From Chloroflexota bacterium (lineage in GTDB: Bacteria > Chloroflexota > Limnocylindria > Limnocylindrales > CSP1-4): DNA of 50,324 nt. The stretch covers positions 1 to 50,324 of the forward strand of contig JANYJG010000162.1 in assembly GCA_025358515.1 (NCBI GenBank), in the 5' to 3' direction. The notes under the pieces are model-generated. The model saw nothing but the letters and a program-made list of their open reading frames with translations, searched no databases and was not told the origin of the DNA. Within the stretch, counting starts at the first letter, position 1. Each line of letters opens with the position of its first letter. The position numbers and the translations under genes are program-made. Positions 1 to 10,463 of the stretch are shown here, in pieces.

Positions 1-412
1 CGCCGTTCCCCGCGTCGGGCGCGTCGAGCATGCTGGTGCAGGCTCGGCACCTGGTCGCGTCTGCCGGCACTAATTCCTTACAGAAGGGGCACGTCCTGGT
101 TGGGGCTTCAGGACCCTGGCGGAGAAGGACGGACGAGAGCACGTACACCACGAACGCAATGATGACGAAGGTGATCATTGTGTTGAGGAACATGCCATAG
201 CGAATCGCGACTTCGGTTTTGGGATCGCCCGTAGACCTGATCACCCACCGCAGGTTCGCAAAGTCGATTCTGCCCATCGCGAGGCCGACAGGCGGCATGA
301 TGATGTCACTCACTAGGGATTTGACGACATCGCCCACTGCCACGCCGATGATGACGCCAATCGCCAGGGCGGGCGCATTTGTCTTGAGCAGGAAATTTCT
401 GAAGCCGGACAT
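1..412 (-). CDS. mscL: Large-conductance mechanosensitive channel MscL with C-terminal zinc-ribbon tail (runs off left edge)
   Basis: Own translation of minus strand from ATG at 412: MSGFRNFLLKTNAPALAIGVIIGVAVGDVVKSLVSDIIMPPVGL..., ending TRTCPFCKELVPADATRCRACTSML (CxxC...CxxC). SD-like GGAGG upstream. Absent from the ORF track because no stop lies in the window. Confidence 0.9.
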   Translation of the reverse strand, partial: MSGFRNFLLKTNAPALAIGVIIGVAVGDVVKSLVSDIIMPPVGLAMGRIDFANLRWVIRSTGDPKTEVAIRYGMFLNTMITFVIIAFVVYVLSSVLLRQGPEAPTRTCPFCKELVPADATRCRACTSMLDAPDAGNG

Positions 413-552
413 TAAACCTCCACGACCCCCGATGGGCCGCTTGACCAGGGCAGCTACCGCCGACCCGCGAACTGACAAGTTGCTAAAAGGATGCCACGAG
501 CCCGGGCCGAGGGTCCAGCGGCTGCGTCGGGCGGGCGTTGCCCGGTGCTAGG

Positions 553-1374
553 ATGGGCCGGCGTGTAGGGGGTCCCGAGCCGAGATGGAGGTTTCCGCAA
601 TTGTTCTCGGACGACGAGCCCAGGACTCCAGGCGACTCCGGCTCATCCGGCCTGCCGCCACGGCAGAGTCTGCCGCCGACACAACCGACACAACCGACAC
701 AACCGATTGACCGCTGGGGGTCAGACCCAGCGAAGGCGGCGGGTCCGAGCGTGGTGACTCCGACGGCCGCTCCACCGCAGCCCGGGTACACACCGCAGCC
801 CGGGTACTACCAGCCGCAGCCGGGCTATCCGTCGCAGCCGGGCTATCCGCCAATGTATCCGTATGCCCCCGTCCAGCCCGGTTCGGGCTACGGTCCGAAT
901 CCCTGGCTCTCGGCCGTGCCGCCTGGCCCAACACCGGGTCTCGTCTGGGGCGGCATCGGCGTTCGATTTGGCGCGCTGGTCCTGGACGCGGTGGCTTTTG
1001 TCGGCTTCCTGGCGGTAGTCGGCGCACTTCTGGGGGCGCTCGGATTCCGAACAGCCGACGGTGTCACCATCCACACCACGGCGTCAGACGTGTTCATCGG
1101 TAGCTATATCTTGATCATGTTCCTGTGGGTTCCAACCTGCTGGTACGTCTTCGAGGGCACGATTGGGCAGCGCCTGCTCGGCCTGCGCGTCGTTCGGGCG
1201 TCTGACGGCCGACCGCTGGGGCTAGGGCGGGTTTTCGTTCGCTACCTCATGTGGACGATCTGCCTGGTCACCGTAGTCGCCGGCGTGATCGCCGCGGCCA
1301 TAGCCTCCGGCGACCCCTACAAGCGAGCCTGGCCGGACAACGTCGCCGATTCGGTCGTTGTCAAGCGAGTCTGA
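553..1374 (+). CDS. RDD family membrane protein with Pro/Gln/Tyr-rich N-terminus
   Basis: RFGALVLDAVAFVGFL...GTIGQRLLGLRVVRASDGRPLGLGRVFVRYLMW matches RDD domain pattern; N-terminal TQP and QPGY repeats. TTG at 538 is an alternative start. Confidence 0.8.
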   Translation: MGRRVGGPEPRWRFPQLFSDDEPRTPGDSGSSGLPPRQSLPPTQPTQPTQPIDRWGSDPAKAAGPSVVTPTAAPPQPGYTPQPGYYQPQPGYPSQPGYPPMYPYAPVQPGSGYGPNPWLSAVPPGPTPGLVWGGIGVRFGALVLDAVAFVGFLAVVGALLGALGFRTADGVTIHTTASDVFIGSYILIMFLWVPTCWYVFEGTIGQRLLGLRVVRASDGRPLGLGRVFVRYLMWTICLVTVVAGVIAAAIASGDPYKRAWPDNVADSVVVKRV

Positions 1375-1412
1375 GTGCGGAGCCATCTTGCGCGGGGCCC
1401 CTTTCGGATTCA

Positions 1413-3200
1413 CTAGCTTGGAGTGGCCAGCCGCCGCTGTAGGCCGCCGTTGAGAAATCCCCGCGCAGGCTTCCGATCGATAAGCAGCAGCGCCGGGGCG
1501 AGAATCGGGAACATCAGAAGGACCGGGCTCCAGGGATAAGGTCGGCTCGGGACCGGCGGCACACCGAAGGCGGCGGCACCGGTCGACGCGACCTCCAACT
1601 GGGGCGGAGTGGCACCGGTACGCGAAGAGAGCGCCAGAGCCGTGGTGTTGGTCGTGGACAGGCCGAAGCTGACCAGGCCATTCCCGGTCACGGCCGAGGT
1701 GACGTCCACGCTGGTCCATGATCCGGCGGTGACTTTGCCGGAACTGCCGAGCTTTACGCCGAAGGGCGGCGCGGTTGAATCGGTGATCGTGGTTTCGCCC
1801 CAACTCGTGTCGGCCACGGAGTAGGCGTCATAGCCCGTCGATTGGGCGCTGGTGGCCCAGACCCGTAACGATGCGGAGGTTACGGTGCCAGTCACGCCCG
1901 TCACATTGAAGGTCAGGTAAGAGCGCACCACAGGCGAGGCGTCCACTCGAAGCTGGGCCAGGGTGCCGTAGTTGCTGGTCGGCAGCGAGGCGTCGACATA
2001 GCTGTCGGCGGCAGGCAGCAACGTCGAGGTGCCGGGCACCGGCGTGGGCGTCGGCGTCACCACCGGCGTGGGCGTCGGTGCGGGCGTGGGCGTCGGTGCG
2101 GGCGTGGGCGTCGGTGCGGGCGTCGGCGTGGGCGTCGGTGCCGCGACGTTGTGGCAGGCGGCCGATCCGCTATCGGTGAAAACTCCATCGACCGGGAGGA
2201 AGCTCCAATCGTAGCTGCCCTGATGGAGCGTTAGCTGCAGAACGCCGAACGACGTGATATCGCGGACGGCGCTGTTGGCAGCAATCGACGCGATGGAGGT
2301 GTGGTTCGCGCCACCCGTGCCGACGGTGATCTGGCGGATACCGTTGGCCGAATCGGCGATCCCAGCCGGGGTTTGTGGATCGAACCGCTCGTAAATGTGG
2401 TCGTGGCCGTTGAGGACTAGGTCCGCGTGGGCCGCGTACAACTGCTGCCAAACGAACTGGGTGTTATTGGCGGCCCGGCCACCGGAGCTGAATAGCGGAA
2501 TGTGCCAGTAGGCGAGGATGCATTGGCCGGTGTGCGCGGCGAGATCGGCGGCCAGCCACTTGCCCTGGGGCGAGGTGGACGTGCAGCCGCCGGCGCCCGT
2601 GCAGCTCGAGTTGATGGCGATCAAATGCCACGCGCCAACGTCAAAGCTGTAATAGCCCCGGCCGGCCGTCCCAGCCGCAGAACCAAAGTACGAAAAGTAG
2701 CCGGCGGCGTTGGCATTGGTGGCGTCGCAGCCGGTCGAGATGCTCGATCCGCTGGTGGTCAGGTACTCATGGTTGCCGACAACGGGATGAGTGATCGCCT
2801 TCACGCGCCCCCAGCTGAGGTCGTACGACTGCTGATATGCAGCCAGACTGCCGCAGTAATACTGGTTGTCCCCCAGAGCGAGCACGCCGCTATAACCGCC
2901 GCCGACCAGCAGATTGGATACGGCGCCCTGCCGGCAGTAGTCATGGAAGCCGGAGCCTGTGCCGCTCCCGTTGTTGAACTGAGGGTCGGCCGGGTCACAA
3001 GCGATGTCGCCGGCGGCGGCGATCACCGGATCGGAGGCCGCAACCACTTGCCTCGTAACTCCCGGGACCGTCGTGAGCCAAACGAGCACGAATCCTGCTG
3101 CCAGAACGGCCCGCGCCCTGCGAGACCATTTCACGTGTGCTCCCCGATCGAGAGGCGCCACCTTGCGATGGCTCGGGCGGGCGGCGGAGGCTATCGGCAT
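1413..3200 (-). CDS. Secreted metallophosphoesterase with PT-rich linker, DNRLRE-like domain and C-terminal TM anchor
   Basis: GDIACDP, LGDNQYY, VGNHEY, GHDHIYERF metallophosphatase motifs; (PTPA)n linker; LLPAADSYVDASLPTSNYGTLAQLRVD...YLTFNV DNRLRE pattern; start trimmed to ATG at 3200 before a signal-like segment. Confidence 0.85.
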   Translation of the reverse strand: MPIASAARPSHRKVAPLDRGAHVKWSRRARAVLAAGFVLVWLTTVPGVTRQVVAASDPVIAAAGDIACDPADPQFNNGSGTGSGFHDYCRQGAVSNLLVGGGYSGVLALGDNQYYCGSLAAYQQSYDLSWGRVKAITHPVVGNHEYLTTSGSSISTGCDATNANAAGYFSYFGSAAGTAGRGYYSFDVGAWHLIAINSSCTGAGGCTSTSPQGKWLAADLAAHTGQCILAYWHIPLFSSGGRAANNTQFVWQQLYAAHADLVLNGHDHIYERFDPQTPAGIADSANGIRQITVGTGGANHTSIASIAANSAVRDITSFGVLQLTLHQGSYDWSFLPVDGVFTDSGSAACHNVAAPTPTPTPAPTPTPAPTPTPAPTPTPVVTPTPTPVPGTSTLLPAADSYVDASLPTSNYGTLAQLRVDASPVVRSYLTFNVTGVTGTVTSASLRVWATSAQSTGYDAYSVADTSWGETTITDSTAPPFGVKLGSSGKVTAGSWTSVDVTSAVTGNGLVSFGLSTTNTTALALSSRTGATPPQLEVASTGAAAFGVPPVPSRPYPWSPVLLMFPILAPALLLIDRKPARGFLNGGLQRRLATPS

Positions 3201-3489
3201 CGACGACTGCTCTTTCTCGTACACATGAGCGGGTAGCCGCCCCGGTCGGCAAACCGCGACGAGTTTGGCGATTTCGTTTGGAATGCAGAGCGGTTTAGTT
3301 ATTGATACTGACGTGCGCTGCACTTGGGCGAAAGGAACGTCCTGCCTGGTGGTGAGGTCGGCCCACAACGCAAGCCCGGCGCCCTCATCGGCGGATCCGA
3401 TCGCCGCGAAGGTGTAGACAAAGGCCAGCTTCGCCTCTGGCGGTGGCCGCCGGCCCGCCATCGCGGGGCCCGTTCGGGAGGAGCACGCC

Positions 3490-4449
3490 GTGCCCAATCG
3501 CGGTTGCCGCGTCGTGATGCTCGTTCTACTGGCCGCATTGATGGCAGCCTGCGCGGGAGCCCCGTCCTCGTCCCCTTCCCCATCCGCTTCCTCTTCCCCA
3601 TCCGCGACGGTCACGTCCCACTCGCCTGCGCCGACGGCGCCTGCAACGGCAGGTGTAGTCCCGCCCTTCGCGCACGTTTACACGATCGTCCTGGAGAATG
3701 CCTCGTTTGCGACAATGGTGGGCAACTCGAAAGCGCCGTACCTGAACGGGCTGATAGCAAAGTACGGCCTCTCCGCCAGCTACTTCGGGGTATCCCACCC
3801 GTCCCAGCCGAACTACCTGGCCCTCTTCTCCGGGTCTACCCAGGGCATTACCGACGATAGTCCGCACGATCTGGCAAACACCAACCTGGCAGACCAGTTG
3901 GAGGCCCACGGAAAGACCTGGCGCGTCGTGGAGCAGGACTACCCGGGCGGTTGCTTCACCGGCTCGTCCAAGAATGGACAGGGCGAGGGCATCGGCTCAC
4001 CCGGAACGTACGTCCGCAAGCACAACCCTGCCATCAGCTTCGCCGATATCAGGACCAACCCGGTGAGGTGCGCCAACATTACGAACCTGGTCGCCTTCGA
4101 CCCGTCCGCGGCGAACTACCAGCTGATCGTACCCAACGAGTGCAACGACATGCACAGTTGCCCGATCGCGACGGCCGACGCCTTCCTTGCCACCTTCGTG
4201 CCGCGCATCACGTCCAACGCCGCATTCACCGACAGCGTCCTCTTCATCACGACCGACGAAGGCGAAGGCACGGCTGGGGGTGGCGGACGAGTCGCAACAG
4301 TCGTACTGAGTCCCCTTGCCAAACCGGGTTTTACATCGTCGGTGCAGCACGACCATTACGCCCTGCTGCGAACAATCGAGGATTCGTGGGGTCTTGGCTG
4401 CCTGGGTCAGTCCTGCTCGGCCGGCAACATGGCCGAGTTTTTCAAGTAG
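3490..4449 (+). CDS. Phosphoesterase family (PF04185-like) lipoprotein
   Basis: Lipobox LLAALMAACAG; FAHVYTIVLENASF, YVRKHNPAISF, NDMHSC motifs; paralogous to the C-terminus of the 17286-19163 CDS. Confidence 0.8.
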   Translation: MPNRGCRVVMLVLLAALMAACAGAPSSSPSPSASSSPSATVTSHSPAPTAPATAGVVPPFAHVYTIVLENASFATMVGNSKAPYLNGLIAKYGLSASYFGVSHPSQPNYLALFSGSTQGITDDSPHDLANTNLADQLEAHGKTWRVVEQDYPGGCFTGSSKNGQGEGIGSPGTYVRKHNPAISFADIRTNPVRCANITNLVAFDPSAANYQLIVPNECNDMHSCPIATADAFLATFVPRITSNAAFTDSVLFITTDEGEGTAGGGGRVATVVLSPLAKPGFTSSVQHDHYALLRTIEDSWGLGCLGQSCSAGNMAEFFK

Positions 4450-4457
4450 CCGGCGGC

Positions 4458-5621
4458 TCAGTAGGAGTGGAGAGCGTCCAGGTAGGCACCGTATCCGGAG
4501 GCGCTTGACCATTCCGAGGCACTCTCCACGGAGGTCCCTTCACCCCACTCGTTGAAGGTTGTGACCAACTGCCACGGCTCACGAGAGGCGACCATGTCGC
4601 GAACCTCCTGCTGCCAGCGAGTGACGCTGCGGGCCAGTCGCTGAGGGGCCGTTGCCAGCCAGAAGCCGGGACTGATTGTGAAGCTGTGGCCGGCCTGGTT
4701 ATTCTCCGCCACGGCCGGCGAGTACTGGTGCCAGGCGTTCGGCTGACCGGCGCAGGCGCCAAACCCCCGGAAGACCTTGAGCACGACGTAGTCGGCGCCC
4801 GACGCATTGGCCTGGGACCACCTGCTCACCATCGCGCAGCCGTCCGACGGCTGGCCGTAGACGAAGATCACTGGTCGACCGCCGATGCGATAGAAGGACG
4901 GGTTGGAACCGTAGCGGCTATTGATGTACGCGAGGTCCGACTTGATCGTGGTCACGCTGGGATCCGAGCCACCTTCAGCCTCGTAGTAGATCGCCCACTT
5001 GAACCCGGTTCCCGCCGCTGCGGATAGCAATATCGGCATCTTGGCGTTCGTGCCGCTGTTCTGGCCCCACCATGAGGCGATGCCAACGCTGATCTTGCCG
5101 TATTGCATGGCGTCGATCTGCCGGGCAACGACCGCCCGATCGGCGCCGTTGTAGAAGCCGGCCGACGGATGGTAGTGCGTAAATGGGTTGACCCCGGACT
5201 GGTCCCAGGCCTCGGAGAACCACGGGTAGTAGAAGGCCGCTCGCACCGGAGTGGCGGCCGAGGGCACGGTCGGGGCCCGCGGCCTGGTAAAGGAAGCGGT
5301 CTGTCCGCGCGAGGCGGTGGCCGTCGGAGACGTCGATGACGATGTGGACGCGCTCGGCGTGGTGCCCGGCACGGTGCCCGGGGTGCTGCCCGGCGCGGTC
5401 GGAGAGGTCGGGGCCACCGCCGACGAGGCGCCTGGCGGGGGCGTAGCGGTCGCGCTCGGAGTGGCGATCGGCGCCGAAATGGCGGAGACCGCAGTTAGAA
5501 GTAGGAGCGGCGAGTTCTGAGCGCACGAAACGGACGTCACGACGAGCGCGACGGAGGCCACCACCGCGAGCAGGTGGGCCCGCGGTCCGGCAGATCGGCG
5601 GTGCGACAAGGGGCACTCCAT
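4458..5621 (-). CDS. GH99-like glycoside hydrolase (secreted/lipoprotein)
   Basis: RAAFYYPWFSEAWDQ...ISVGIASWWGQ...TTFNEWGEGTSVESA; signal VASVALVVTSVSCAQ. TTG at 5636 is an alternative start. Confidence 0.75.
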   Translation of the reverse strand: MECPLSHRRSAGPRAHLLAVVASVALVVTSVSCAQNSPLLLLTAVSAISAPIATPSATATPPPGASSAVAPTSPTAPGSTPGTVPGTTPSASTSSSTSPTATASRGQTASFTRPRAPTVPSAATPVRAAFYYPWFSEAWDQSGVNPFTHYHPSAGFYNGADRAVVARQIDAMQYGKISVGIASWWGQNSGTNAKMPILLSAAAGTGFKWAIYYEAEGGSDPSVTTIKSDLAYINSRYGSNPSFYRIGGRPVIFVYGQPSDGCAMVSRWSQANASGADYVVLKVFRGFGACAGQPNAWHQYSPAVAENNQAGHSFTISPGFWLATAPQRLARSVTRWQQEVRDMVASREPWQLVTTFNEWGEGTSVESASEWSSASGYGAYLDALHSY

Positions 5622-5949
5622 TGACGGTAGGTCCAATCCGAAGGCGGGGATGATACGGCGACCGGCGGCGTTGAGGAAGCCTGGCCACCGTAGATGAGGG
5701 GGAAGTAATCGGACATCGCCCAGTCATATGGAACTGCGGCGGCCATCCGGGCCAGTGCGAATGGGTGGGTTCGGCATGGGTAGTTCCCTACCTACCTGAT
5801 TAGGCGGGCAATACAGCCGTCCCCTTGCGCCTGACGGGACGCTTTTCGTCTGCTCCGTTGAAACCGGGAACAGGGCTCGCACCCGGGCTTGGTGTCGCGT
5901 AGATTTCCGCCCCTCGACACCCATCTGCTTCATTTGGAGGAGACATCGC

Positions 5950-6708
5950 ATGTCTGTTGCGATTCCCCGGATCTGGTTCGTACTCCCCACATACAACGAG
6001 AAAGACAACCTTAGGCCTATCGCCGAGGCCATTCTGGCGACGATACCCGAGGCCTCGATCCTCATCGTGGATGACAACTCTCCAGACGGCACCGGCTCGC
6101 TGGCCGATGCGCTGGCCGCCGAACGACCGAACATTGCCGTGCTCCACAGGGAGGCCAAGCAGGGCTTGGGCCGCGCCTACGTGGACGGGTTCCGCAGCGC
6201 ATCCGCCCGCGGCGCCGAGATAGTCGTCCAGATGGATGCCGACTTCAGCCATCCGGTGCGGTTCCTGCCGGCGCTCCTGGAGCCCATCCTCGCGGGCCGG
6301 GCCGACCTGGTGTTGGGGAGCCGGTATGTGCCGGGCGGCCAGATACCTCGCTGGAACGCAACGCGGCGATTCATCAGCAAGGGCGGCGGGCGGTTCGCCC
6401 GCATCGTGCTGCGGCTGCCCTACCGCGACCTTACAGGCGGCTTCAAGGCCTGGCGAGCGGACCTCCTGGGGTCGATCGACCTCGACGCTGTCCATGCCGG
6501 CGGCTATGCCTTCCAGATCGAGACCACGTTCCGCGCTCATCGACTGGGCGCGCGCGTGGTCGAGGTCCCGATCACGTTCGAGGAGCGCCGCGAGGGTACC
6601 TCAAAGATGAGTTCCGGCATCGTCTTGGAGGCCCTCAAGGTCGTCCTCGCCCTTCGCTGGGCCGCTGCTCGAGGCCAAGTCCCAGCGATCAAGCCCAGTC
6701 GCCTCTAA
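5950..6708 (+). CDS. Polyprenol-phosphate mannosyltransferase (Dpm1-like GT2)
   Basis: VLPTYNEKDNLRPI, VDDNSPDGTG, QMDADFSHP, GSRYVPGG, LTGGFKAWR; SD TTGGAGGAG upstream. Confidence 0.9.
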   Translation: MSVAIPRIWFVLPTYNEKDNLRPIAEAILATIPEASILIVDDNSPDGTGSLADALAAERPNIAVLHREAKQGLGRAYVDGFRSASARGAEIVVQMDADFSHPVRFLPALLEPILAGRADLVLGSRYVPGGQIPRWNATRRFISKGGGRFARIVLRLPYRDLTGGFKAWRADLLGSIDLDAVHAGGYAFQIETTFRAHRLGARVVEVPITFEERREGTSKMSSGIVLEALKVVLALRWAAARGQVPAIKPSRL

Positions 6709-6848
6709 CGCACCCCCGCCCGGATCTGCCCGGAGAGTGGCTTCTCCCGCGGCATTTCCCGGTCGCGGGCCGGATCAGCTGCCCACCCCCGTCCAGCGTC
6801 CCATCCGCCCATGCGGAACACAGGGTTTGATCATCAGTGGAGGTTCAA

Positions 6849-9800
6849 ATGATAGGAGTGTCCGAGAGCCGAGTCTCGCCGAGGCTCGTCTTGCTCGCCC
6901 GGTTCCTGCTCGTGGGACTGAGCGGTATTGCCGTCAACGAGCTCGTGTACGTCGGTCTCGTACAAGGCCTGGCCATCTGGTTCGTCGTCGCGGCCATCGT
7001 CTCAACCCAGGTCTCCACGACCTGGAACTTCCTGGGCAACGAGATGTGGGCCTTCTCAGGCCGACGCTTCGCGGGCCCGGCCTGGGCCAGGTACGTGGCA
7101 TATGCGGGTATGAACAACGCCTTGCTGCTACTCCGCGTGCCGATGCTCTGGGCGCTGAGCGATGTCGGGCACGTCAGCCCGGCGCTGTCCAACCTGGTCG
7201 CCCTGGGCGTCCTCTTCGCCGTTCGATTTGCGATCGCCGACGGCCTGGTGTGGCGCAAGAAGCATGCCGATGCTTTTGCCGACGAGCTCGACGTTTCCTC
7301 CTCAGGCAGGGCAGCCTACCGCTACGACATCGGCGGCCTGATCCGACTCGACTCGGACTCGGAGCTTCCGGAACTGGCCTACTTCCGATCCAAGACCACT
7401 ACCCCTCCGGACATCCGCATCCGCATCCGTCGGATCGGCATCATGCCGAACGCCCGAGTGCGGCTGCGTCGAGACGGCGATCGAGTCACCTATAGGGAGC
7501 ACCTGGGCATCCTGGGCGCCGACTTCAATGTGACTATGGGCCAGCCAATCGAGATCGAAGCCTCGCCGCTGCTTGCCTTCTCCAGGCACGTCCTATATAC
7601 GAACGTGGTCGAGGCCCTGCTCAGGTTCGTGCTCGTTTCGAAGGGCTACGTCCTGCTGCATTCGGCCGGAATGGAAGTCGACGGCCAGGCAACCCTATTG
7701 TCCGCTCAGACCGACACGGGCAAGACCAGCACCGTCATCAATCTCGTCCGCCAGCGCGGCTGGGGCTTCATCTCGGACGACATGGCAATCATCGATCCGG
7801 CCGGCCGGGTTCGTACCTTCCCCAAGCCGATGACGCTCTCCTACCACACCATGGTCCGTGCGGTTGACGCCGATAGCCTCAGCTCCAAGCAGCGTCTGCA
7901 GCTGCAGGTTCAGAGTCGCGTCCATTCCAAGAGCGGCCGATCCGTGGGCAAGGGTCTGGGTTCGCTCAACGTTCCGATTATGTCGATCAACAGTGTCGTT
8001 CAGCTCATCGTCCCCCCGCCCAAGTACCACATCACAGCACTGATGCCGGCGCGAATAACGCCGGAGGCGCCGATCGCCAACGTATTCCTTATGGAGCGTG
8101 GCGAGCCGATCCAGGAACAGGTCTCGCTTGAGGCCGCCGTGGATCAACTCATCGAGAATACCGACGACGCCTACGGCTTCCCGCCGTTCGCCACCCTGGC
8201 CCCCACCCTCGTGATCGGGGGCGAGGACTATCAGCAGCTTCGAACCCACGAGCGAGCGCTCCTGACCGAGGCCCTCAAGAACGTCAACGTGTGGCGGCTC
8301 CGAGTTCGTGGCCACGAGTGGGGCGACCTGCTGCCACGGCTCATGGGCGTCGACGAGCGCGAACCGGTCGGCATCCCGATCGAAACCAACGACCGTGGGA
8401 CGGTCGGCATCCCGATCGATTCAGGCGCTCCAGTCGCGCTGGCGACATCGGTCGAACGCGACTACATGCCAGTCGGAGTGTTTGCGTCCGCGCCGGCCGA
8501 GGCGCACGCCGACATTGCCGCCACCTCAGTCTCATTCTCAGTCCCAGGGCGCCGCGAGAGCTACGGTGTCGAGACCTATGGCTCCAGCAATCGCGCCCGC
8601 CAGAGCCATCACGACGACGAGGCCCCACCTCGCCGTCGTGGTGGCGGGCAAGGTCAGGGACAGGGTCCGCGAGGCGACGGCCCGCCGGCAACTGGGGCGG
8701 CTGACGCCTCTCCCCCCAACTTAGCCGAGGCGGTGGCCATGCCCGCCAGCGGAAGCTTCGGTCTGGCCGGCGTGTCACTCGTGTCGGACCTCACCGAAAT
8801 CCGCGCGCGAGCGATCGGCCGCATCAGAACCAACGCCAGGGTCTGGGTCACGCTGGCCGGGATCCTACTTGTCGGCGCCGCCGTTCGACTGTGGTCGGTG
8901 GGCGCGGTCGGGTTCAACAACGACGAAGCGGTCTATGCCGGTCAGGGCGCTGCCCTGGCCGGCGACCAGACATATGGTGGCCTCTTCGCCATCTTCCGGG
9001 CGCATCCCCTGCTGGTGCAGTTCCTGAACTCAATCCCATTCCGGCTGGTGGGCGTAAACGACATCACGCCCAGGCTCCTTTCGGTGGCCTTCGGGCTGGC
9101 CGGCGTGGCCCTGGCCTATTCCACAGGCGCGCTTCTGTACAACCGCAGGGTCGGACTCATCGCCGCGGCGATCCTGGCCCTGATGCCCTATCACGTGGTG
9201 GTAACGCGCCAAGCTTTGCTCGATGGTCCTGAAACCACCCTGTTCCTGCTGAGCATCTACCTGCTTGGCCGGTTCATTCGCAGCAACCAGAATCGATGGC
9301 TATTCGGGGCGGCCTTTACCACCGGCCTGACAGTGCTGGCCAAGGAAACCGCGGTCCTGATCGTCCCTGTAGCCGTCGCATTCTTGCTGCTGACCCCGGA
9401 GATCAGGATCGCGTTCCGTAACCAGGTCGTGGCCATCGCCCTGTTCCTGTTGGCCGCGGCCCCATATCCGGCGGCAATTCTCATCGGCAAGGGCAGCAAC
9501 GCCGCCGGATCGTTCGTGCTGTGGCAAGTGCTTCGGCAGGCGAACCATACCTGGACCTTTTACGGCGACATCCTGCCCGGCGCCGTAGGACCGCTGGTCC
9601 TCTTCATCGGCCTGATCGGGCTGCTCTACGTGATCCGACGCGGGCAGTGGCAAGACCGGCTGATCCTATGCTGGGTCGCCGTCCCCGTTGCTTTCTTCGA
9701 AATCTGGCCGGTCAAGGGTTTCCAGTATCTGCTGCCTATCGCACCCGCGATCGCCATCCTGGTCGGGCTTTCCTTCGACCGCCTGCTGAACGCAGCGACC

Positions 9801-10463
9801 GAATCCGACGCGGTCGATGTGCTCCAGGACGGGGCCGAGGTGTCGCCCTCGACGGCGAGACGACTCGGGCTGCCGCAGCAGATCCACAACATCGCGAGCG
9901 TGGCTGACGGTCATAAGAATGGCCTCACCGCTCGTCTGAGGGTGCCGCGCCAGCTGGCCATCCGCGCGTCTTCCGCCTTGCTCGCAGTCACACTCGTGAG
10001 CATCGCCATCCCGACGGCCGTGGCCGTCGGCGCGACGTCGATGACCGGCTCGCTGGCTGGAACCGGCGGGTTGCCTGGGGGCCGCCCAACCGGTATGTGG
10101 ATCAGAGACAACGTCCCTCAGGGCGCGGTGTTCCTCACTGAGGGTCCCACCCTGGCAAACATCATCGAATATTACGGGCAGCGGCGCGCGTACGGACTCT
10201 CGGTCAGCCCGAATCCGATCCGCCGCAACCCGGCATACGACCCGATCGTGAACCCGGACAGAGCCCTGCAGTTGAACCAGATCCAATACATAGCTACGGA
10301 CATTTGGTCGGCGCAGCGCTCGCCGTTCTTCAACACACTGCTCAAGCGGTACGTCTCGCGCTACCACGGGAAGCTGGTGTTCCAACAATCCGGTGACACG
10401 ACCGATGCGGCGGGCCGGGTCTCCACCCAGGTCGTCATCCAGATCTTCGAGGTTAGGCCGTGA
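6849..10463 (+). CDS. Fusion: GtrA-like membrane domain + HprK/PEPCK-like P-loop domain + GT39 (PMT/ArnT-like) glycosyltransferase
   Basis: GtrA-type TM N-term ([20 protein letters not shown]...[12 protein letters not shown]); central [17 protein letters not shown] and [12 protein letters not shown]-term [17 protein letters not shown]...[16 protein letters not shown]...[15 protein letters not shown]. Continuous frame. Confidence 0.85.
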   Translation: MIGVSESRVSPRLVLLARFLLVGLSGIAVNELVYVGLVQGLAIWFVVAAIVSTQVSTTWNFLGNEMWAFSGRRFAGPAWARYVAYAGMNNALLLLRVPMLWALSDVGHVSPALSNLVALGVLFAVRFAIADGLVWRKKHADAFADELDVSSSGRAAYRYDIGGLIRLDSDSELPELAYFRSKTTTPPDIRIRIRRIGIMPNARVRLRRDGDRVTYREHLGILGADFNVTMGQPIEIEASPLLAFSRHVLYTNVVEALLRFVLVSKGYVLLHSAGMEVDGQATLLSAQTDTGKTSTVINLVRQRGWGFISDDMAIIDPAGRVRTFPKPMTLSYHTMVRAVDADSLSSKQRLQLQVQSRVHSKSGRSVGKGLGSLNVPIMSINSVVQLIVPPPKYHITALMPARITPEAPIANVFLMERGEPIQEQVSLEAAVDQLIENTDDAYGFPPFATLAPTLVIGGEDYQQLRTHERALLTEALKNVNVWRLRVRGHEWGDLLPRLMGVDEREPVGIPIETNDRGTVGIPIDSGAPVALATSVERDYMPVGVFASAPAEAHADIAATSVSFSVPGRRESYGVETYGSSNRARQSHHDDEAPPRRRGGGQGQGQGPRGDGPPATGAADASPPNLAEAVAMPASGSFGLAGVSLVSDLTEIRARAIGRIRTNARVWVTLAGILLVGAAVRLWSVGAVGFNNDEAVYAGQGAALAGDQTYGGLFAIFRAHPLLVQFLNSIPFRLVGVNDITPRLLSVAFGLAGVALAYSTGALLYNRRVGLIAAAILALMPYHVVVTRQALLDGPETTLFLLSIYLLGRFIRSNQNRWLFGAAFTTGLTVLAKETAVLIVPVAVAFLLLTPEIRIAFRNQVVAIALFLLAAAPYPAAILIGKGSNAAGSFVLWQVLRQANHTWTFYGDILPGAVGPLVLFIGLIGLLYVIRRGQWQDRLILCWVAVPVAFFEIWPVKGFQYLLPIAPAIAILVGLSFDRLLNAATESDAVDVLQDGAEVSPSTARRLGLPQQIHNIASVADGHKNGLTARLRVPRQLAIRASSALLAVTLVSIAIPTAVAVGATSMTGSLAGTGGLPGGRPTGMWIRDNVPQGAVFLTEGPTLANIIEYYGQRRAYGLSVSPNPIRRNPAYDPIVNPDRALQLNQIQYIATDIWSAQRSPFFNTLLKRYVSRYHGKLVFQQSGDTTDAAGRVSTQVVIQIFEVRP

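Noticed and set aside
2037-2140. Tandem GGCGTGGGCGTCGGTGCG repeats
   Set aside because: In-frame (PTPA)n linker of the metallophosphoesterase; not an independent element.
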